Positions 6,266 to 11,190 of a stretch of 11,190 bases of DNA are shown here, piece by piece. The stretch spans positions 1 through 11,190 of the forward strand of contig JAAUOI010000075.1 of NCBI GenBank assembly GCA_012036375.1, written 5' to 3'. The position numbers were made by a program, and so were the translations under genes. This stretch comes from Allobrachymonas sp. Its GTDB lineage: Bacteria; Pseudomonadota; Gammaproteobacteria; Burkholderiales; Burkholderiaceae_C. The notes under the pieces were generated by a model. That model worked only from the letters and a program-made list of their open reading frames with translations, ran no database searches and had not been told where the DNA came from. Position 1 is the stretch's first letter, and every line of letters starts with the position of its first letter.

Positions 6266-6967
6266 TTATTGCGGAATCGGTAAACCAGCCGAGGGGGGTT
6301 TTGTGCGTTGAGCTTCGCGCTGCGCTGCTTTGTCTCTGCGCTGCTGCGCTTGCAGTTCACGGTTTTTGCCCGCACTGATTGGCTTGTTGACCGGGCTGAC
6401 TGGCGCTGCAAGTCGTGCAACTGAGGGCGCAGCCTGAGCAGCCGGTCGCGTGCTGGTGGATACAGATTCAGATGCGGTAGGCACTGGTGCGGTAGGTTTA
6501 CCCGCGCGCTCAGTTTGCCGCTGGGCATTGTTCAACTCACGTTTCTCAAACTCTTGCATCGCCTTACCGCGCCGCTGGGCTTGCCGCAATTGCCGCTCGG
6601 GTGAATTGCGCTCATCAATCTCGCGCTGGCGATCAGCAGCTTTTCGTTTGCGCTGCGCATCGTTGAGCGCAACCTCTTGGCGCTTTAAATCACGCAGTTG
6701 CTCGTTGTGCGCATCGCGTGCATCGGTCAAACAAGCATTGACGTTAAATTGTTGGTAGCAGGCTTGACGCTGCGCGTCATAGGTTTGAATGAGTACGGCT
6801 CGCTCATCTTGGATGCGCTTGCGTTCTTGGATTTCCGGCTGAGCTGGCTCATTAATCGTGTTTTTTAAGGCATTTTGAGCGATAGCCGGCATACATACTG
6901 CGCCGAGTGCTATCATAAACGTAGCAGCGAGTGATGCGCTTAATGTGCGTGTGGCGTGCAAAGTCAT
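6266..6967 (-). CDS. Secreted alanine/arginine/glutamine-rich coiled-coil protein, unknown function
   Basis: This 233-residue protein begins with a signal peptide (about 1-31, cleavage after AIAQ or AIA). Residues 40-150 are highly charged and helical, rich in R, Q, E and A, and probably form a coiled coil. Two cysteines (ACYQQFNVNACL at about 69-80) may form a disulfide bond. The remainder is a low-complexity, proline- and alanine-rich tail. Similar secreted proteins without assigned function occur beside zapE or elsewhere in Burkholderiales as I recall. The start ATG lies 12 bases after the zapE stop, so cotranscription is likely. Its signal peptide contains copy C of the interspersed repeat. 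Confidence 0.7.
   Translation of the reverse strand: MTLHATRTLSASLAATFMIALGAVCMPAIAQNALKNTINEPAQPEIQERKRIQDERAVLIQTYDAQRQACYQQFNVNACLTDARDAHNEQLRDLKRQEVALNDAQRKRKAADRQREIDERNSPERQLRQAQRRGKAMQEFEKRELNNAQRQTERAGKPTAPVPTASESVSTSTRPAAQAAPSVARLAAPVSPVNKPISAGKNRELQAQQRRDKAAQREAQRTKPPSAGLPIPQ
6881..6914 (-). repeat. Interspersed repeat, copy C with inverted ends
   Basis: The core (6884-6911) carries GGCATACATACTGCGC on the plus strand, bounded by GATAGC (6881-6886) and GCTATC (6909-6914), an exact 6-base inverted pair. It encodes the end of the hydrophobic core of the signal peptide of the coiled-coil protein, in the same reading phase as copies A and B. Confidence 0.6.
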
Positions 6968-6979
6968 GCTATCAATGTA

Positions 6980-8075
6980 TCACGTGAGCTGTGTATCCAC
7001 CGTGCGCCGCTCAAGCGCCAAGAATTCTGCGCTCTGCATTTCATTGAGGCGCGAAGCCGTGCGCGGGAATTCATGCGAAAGTGGGCCTTCGGTATAAAGC
7101 TGCTCGGGCGCGACCGCTGCGCTCATGATGAGCTTGCAGCGCCTGTCATACAACACGTCGATCAACCATGTAAATCGCCGCGCCTCCGATGCATTCTTGA
7201 CAAACATTTGCGGCACATCGGAGAGCATCACCGTGTGAAACTGCGTAGCCAGCTCCAAATAATCATTCTGGCTTCGCGGTCCACCGCAGAGCGTACGGAA
7301 GTCAAACCACACCACACCGCCCGCTTTGCGCCGCGCCTTGATCTCACGCGCTTCGATATGCAAGGTCGGCTCTTCGTCTTTTGCCTCAGCCAGCTCAGTG
7401 AAAGCTTGATCCATCGCCTTGTCAGCAGCCTCGCCGAGTGGCGTGTGATACATCTGCACTTTCTCTAGCGTGCGCCGGCGATAGTCTGTGCCGTTATCGA
7501 CATTGATCACTTGCATTTGGCTTTTGATCAACTCAATCGCTGGCAAGATGCGGTCGCGGTGTAAGCCGTTCGGATACAACCCATCAGGAATGAAATTACT
7601 GGTCGTCACCATGCCCACGCCATTTTTAAACAGCGAATCGAGCAAGCGATGCAAGATCATTGCATCCGTGATGTCGGCCACATGAAACTCATCGAAACAG
7701 ATGAGTTTGTATTTCAGAAATGCGTTTGCCGAGTTCATCAAGCGGATTGACTGTGCCTTGCAGCTCCGAGAGCTGGCGATGAACCTCGCGCATGAACTCA
7801 TGAAAATGCAACCGCGTCTTGCGCTTCAATGGCACGGCATTGAAAAAACAATCCATCAAAAAGCTCTTGCCCCGCCCCACGCCACCAAACATATACACGC
7901 CCTTAGGAATCTCAGGGCGATTGATCAGCTTCTTGAATGCATTCGAGCGTTTTTCTTTGTAAGCCGCCCATTCATCCGTACATCTTTGCAGTGCATCAAC
8001 AGCTCTGAGCTGCGCCGGGTCGGCTTGGTAACCGCGTTGCTTTAGCTCGGCTTCGTAGGCTTGTTTGACGGACAT
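6980..8075 (-). pseudogene. ZapE (AFG1-family) cell division ATPase, frameshifted
   Basis: Frames 8075-7689 and 7801-6980 join into a ZapE/AFG1-like P-loop ATPase of about 365 residues, close to the family length. The N-part has the Walker A motif (GGVGRGKS) and RLHFHEFMREVHRQL; the C-part starts with the Walker B region (KLICFDEFHVADITDAMIL) and continues with TSNFIPDGLYPNGLHRDRILPAI, VVWFDFRTLCGG, the RRFTWLIDVLYDRR block and EFPRT. In E. coli ZapE binds FtsZ and modulates the division ring. The break is near plus 7709-7721: after GKRIS the frame needs +1 or -2; loss of one CT from a TCTCTG sequence would explain it. Apart from the shift all motifs are intact, which suggests a recent event or a sequencing error. 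Confidence 0.85.
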
Positions 8076-8082
8076 GATGAAT

Positions 8083-8188
8083 TCTATGTAACGCGAAAAG
8101 CGCTAAAAGTCGCGAAAAGCGCAAAATAGGAAACTGGTTTTGCTTTCGCGCTTTTCGCGTTCTTTTCGTGTTTTTCGCGTTACCTAGA
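8083..8188. repeat. Large imperfect inverted repeat built of CGCGAAAA-type units
   Basis: The outer arms TCTATGTAACGCGAAAA (8083-8099) and the reverse complement of the bases up to 8188 agree at 16 of 17 positions. Inside, each arm has two units: CGCGAAAAGCGC twice on the left, 19 bases apart, and their complements CGCTTTTCGCG and TTTTTCGCG on the right. The central bases are unpaired. It fills the gap between the lpd stop (8194) and the zapE start (8075). It may act as a terminator-like hairpin, a REP-like mobile repeat, or a protein-binding array. Confidence 0.7.
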
Positions 8189-8193
8189 GCAAT

Positions 8194-9622
<1,429 letters not shown>

Positions 9623-9663
9623 TGAAATTCCTAGCGTTTTAATATTTACTAAATCCAAATTTT

Positions 9664-9948
9664 CTATTCAAGTGCAGAGAATTGCACCGGAGCAAACTGA
9701 GCATAGGCCATCATCAAAAAACCTAACACTTCAAGCGCAGTCGAGTCAAAACCGCTATGACTGTTGAAATACAAACCGTACGACTCAACCATCGCAGACA
9801 CCTGTGGAATGCCTTTTGTATGCGGGTCGAGTCGATACTCTGCTTGCAAGAGTTGATTGAATCCACAAAAATATGGAGCGGATTCAAGCAATTTAACTCC
9901 CACCTTGCCTGAAGGCAAGCTCACCATTAGGTTGTATTCATGACCCAC
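9664..9948 (-). CDS. Small unknown protein between antitoxin and lpd
   Basis: The ORF (94 residues from GTG 9948) has no recognised family. It starts with a strand-like segment (YNLMVSLPSGKVGVKLLE), and ends with a mostly hydrophobic helix (ALEVLGFLMMAYAQFAP). It has no signal peptide. The start is uncertain: no good ribosome site precedes the GTG, and the frame stays open upstream into the antitoxin end. It lies 31 bases after the antitoxin gene and 41 bases before the lpd ATG, in the lower-GC insert of the odh operon. It may belong to the toxin-antitoxin unit or be a remnant of a transferred segment. Confidence 0.45.
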   Translation of the reverse strand: MGHEYNLMVSLPSGKVGVKLLESAPYFCGFNQLLQAEYRLDPHTKGIPQVSAMVESYGLYFNSHSGFDSTALEVLGFLMMAYAQFAPVQFSALE

Positions 9949-9979
9949 GTTAAATATCAGTCTGCAAATAAATGAAACC

Positions 9980-10207
9980 TCAAAGAGATGCCGCTGAAAG
10001 CTTCACATGCCGACTCGCTTGCATCAAGCTATGAAGAGCAGCATTCAAATCTTGATTAGACGGGAAGGCCTCCAAAATATCTTGATCGAGCTTGGCAAAG
10101 CCTTTGCTTCGCATGGCAGCTTCGTGATACTTGCCGCGGACACCTTGTGAGTAGTCCAGCGTGTATTCATCTTTCAATTCATAGTCAGAATCTGATGTGT
10201 TCTTCAT
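9980..10207 (-). CDS. Putative antitoxin of the BrnT-like toxin
   Basis: The 75-residue protein has the small-antitoxin-like block LKDEYTLDYSQGVRGKYHEAA, as seen in partners of DUF497-type toxins that I remember, followed by a helical C-terminus (DILEAFPSNQDLNAALHSLMQ). It lacks a recognisable ribbon-helix-helix like classic BrnA. Its ATG at 10207 lies inside the end of the toxin gene (23-base overlap), which implies translational coupling. The role is inferred from the pairing and not from a proven family. Confidence 0.6.
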   Translation of the reverse strand: MKNTSDSDYELKDEYTLDYSQGVRGKYHEAAMRSKGFAKLDQDILEAFPSNQDLNAALHSLMQASRHVKLSAASL

Positions 10208-10463
10208 GGCGTTTCCTCTCGAATGGAGTGGCTAGGCGAGCGCTGATGATTCGGATATTTTGACTTAATTCTCTGTGAGACACAAAGAGCAAGCGTTCTT
10301 GCACTGAGTAGCCCACGAGAATGAGGCGATCTTCCGCATCGGAATGTTCAGGATCGGGAAAGCAAACAGACAAAGCATCTTCAAAAACCGTTGCAGCCTC
10401 TTCAAAGCTAACTGCGTGCTTTTGCAGATTGCTGGCTGCCTTCGCCTCATCCCACTCGAACAT
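10185..10463 (-). CDS. BrnT-like toxin (DUF497)
   Basis: The 92-residue protein matches the BrnT/DUF497 toxin fold: MFEWDEAKAASNLQKH at the start, SFEEAATVFEDAL, then the strand-rich RLILVGYSV, LLFVSHREL and the conserved RIISARLATPFERKRHEE near the end. BrnT toxins are small ribonucleases controlled by a neighbouring antitoxin, usually encoded directly downstream, as here. Its ATG lies 17 bases after the odhB stop, so it may be read with the odh operon. Local base composition is lower in GC than odhB, consistent with insertion of a transferred unit. Confidence 0.8.
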   Translation of the reverse strand: MFEWDEAKAASNLQKHAVSFEEAATVFEDALSVCFPDPEHSDAEDRLILVGYSVQERLLFVSHRELSQNIRIISARLATPFERKRHEEHIRF

Positions 10464-10480
10464 TTCTAGATGCCTTCGCC

Positions 10481-11190
10481 TTAGATGTCAAACAACAATC
10501 TCGCAGGATCTTCCAGCGCCTCTTTCATCGCAACCAAGCCCAGCACAGCTTCGCGGCCGTCGATGATTCGGTGGTCGTAGCTCATGGCGAGGTAGTTGAT
10601 GGGGCGGACGACGACGACACCGTTTTCGACCACGGCGCGGTCTTTGGTGGCGTGAACGCCTAGGATCGCGCTCTGGGGTGGGTTGATGATGGGGGTGGAG
10701 AGCATGGAGCCGAACACGCCGCCGTTGGAAATCGAGAAGGTGCCGCCGGTCATTTCTTCGATGCCGAGTTTGCCGTCTTTGGCTTTTTGGCCGTATTCAG
10801 CGATTTTCTTTTCGATGTCGGCAAAGCTCATTTGATCGGCATTGCGCAGGATGGGCACGACGAGGCCGCGTGGTGAGCCGACAGCGATGCCGATATCAAA
10901 GTAGCCGTGATACACGATGTCATTGCCATCGACCGAGGCGTTGAGCACGGGGTATTTCTTGAGTGCATGCACAGCAGCTTTAACAAAGAAGCTCATGAAA
11001 CCGATCTTGGTGCCGTGCTCTTTCTCGAATTTTTCTTGGAAGCGCTTGCGCATTTCCATGACGGGAGCCATGTTGACTTCGTTGAATGTCGTCAGGATCG
11101 CGTTGCTCGATTGCGATTGCAGCAAACGCTCGGCCACGCGAGCGCGCAAGCGGCTCATGGGCACGCGCTGCTCTGGGCGGCCTGCGAGCT
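10481..11190 (-). CDS. 2-oxoglutarate dehydrogenase E2 (dihydrolipoyl succinyltransferase), partial
   Basis: The gene runs off the right edge; only the C-terminal catalytic domain (about 235 residues) is in the window. The frame continues past the edge as ...[19 protein letters not shown], so the GTG at 11164 is not a real start. The domain shows the trimer/CoA-site features [38 protein letters not shown] and the catalytic [13 protein letters not shown], ending in LLFDI. It transfers succinyl groups from lipoyl-E2 to CoA in the TCA cycle, with E1 (sucA, presumably upstream outside the window) and E3 (lpd downstream). Confidence 0.95.
   Translation of the reverse strand, partial: LAGRPEQRVPMSRLRARVAERLLQSQSSNAILTTFNEVNMAPVMEMRKRFQEKFEKEHGTKIGFMSFFVKAAVHALKKYPVLNASVDGNDIVYHGYFDIGIAVGSPRGLVVPILRNADQMSFADIEKKIAEYGQKAKDGKLGIEEMTGGTFSISNGGVFGSMLSTPIINPPQSAILGVHATKDRAVVENGVVVVRPINYLAMSYDHRIIDGREAVLGLVAMKEALEDPARLLFDI

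Noticed and set aside
6037..6528. 163-codon minus-strand ORF over the cupin and coiled-coil genes
   Set aside because: It overlaps two better-supported genes, is low complexity, and has no family features.

Overview
The window looks like a chromosome segment of a betaproteobacterium (Burkholderiales, most likely a Comamonadaceae relative). I base this on the gene order odhB-lpd-zapE at the right, on the close match of the E3 and ZapE proteins to that group as I remember them, and on short interspersed repeats of a kind common in Comamonadaceae. This is recognition from memory; no search was run.

Left part: positions 1-565 are strongly AT-rich and hold no convincing gene. They end abruptly in a truncated gene for a small secreted cupredoxin-like 'methylamine utilization' protein. 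Next on the minus strand (transcription order 2208 to 570) lies an operon of a DUF3034 outer-membrane-like protein, an exported group I truncated hemoglobin (frameshifted) and the truncated cupredoxin-like gene. On the plus strand, reading away from it, come a Tat-exported ferritin-like protein, a small class I cytochrome c, an ECF sigma factor with an RskA-type membrane anti-sigma factor, and a second ECF sigma factor with a ChrR-like cupin protein.

The two divergent operons and the second sigma gene each have an ECF-type promoter candidate, TGCATCC-N16-CGTA or TGAATCC-N17-CGTA. I infer one envelope redox/heme/iron stress regulon, with two sigma/anti-sigma switches controlling exported iron- and heme-binding proteins. 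This is the most interesting content of the window.

Right part, all on the minus strand: a partial odhB (2-oxoglutarate dehydrogenase E2), a BrnT-like toxin with an overlapping small antitoxin candidate, an unknown small ORF, lpd (E3, frameshifted), a roughly 106-bp imperfect inverted repeat, zapE (frameshifted) and a secreted coiled-coil protein. The toxin-antitoxin pair sits inside the odh operon.

Four otherwise well-conserved genes (globin, cytochrome c signal region, zapE, lpd) need a one- or two-base indel to read through. Either the sequence carries indel errors or the genome is decaying. Two of the four sites share the same T TTT TTG heptamer in the same reading phase, so recoding should also be considered.
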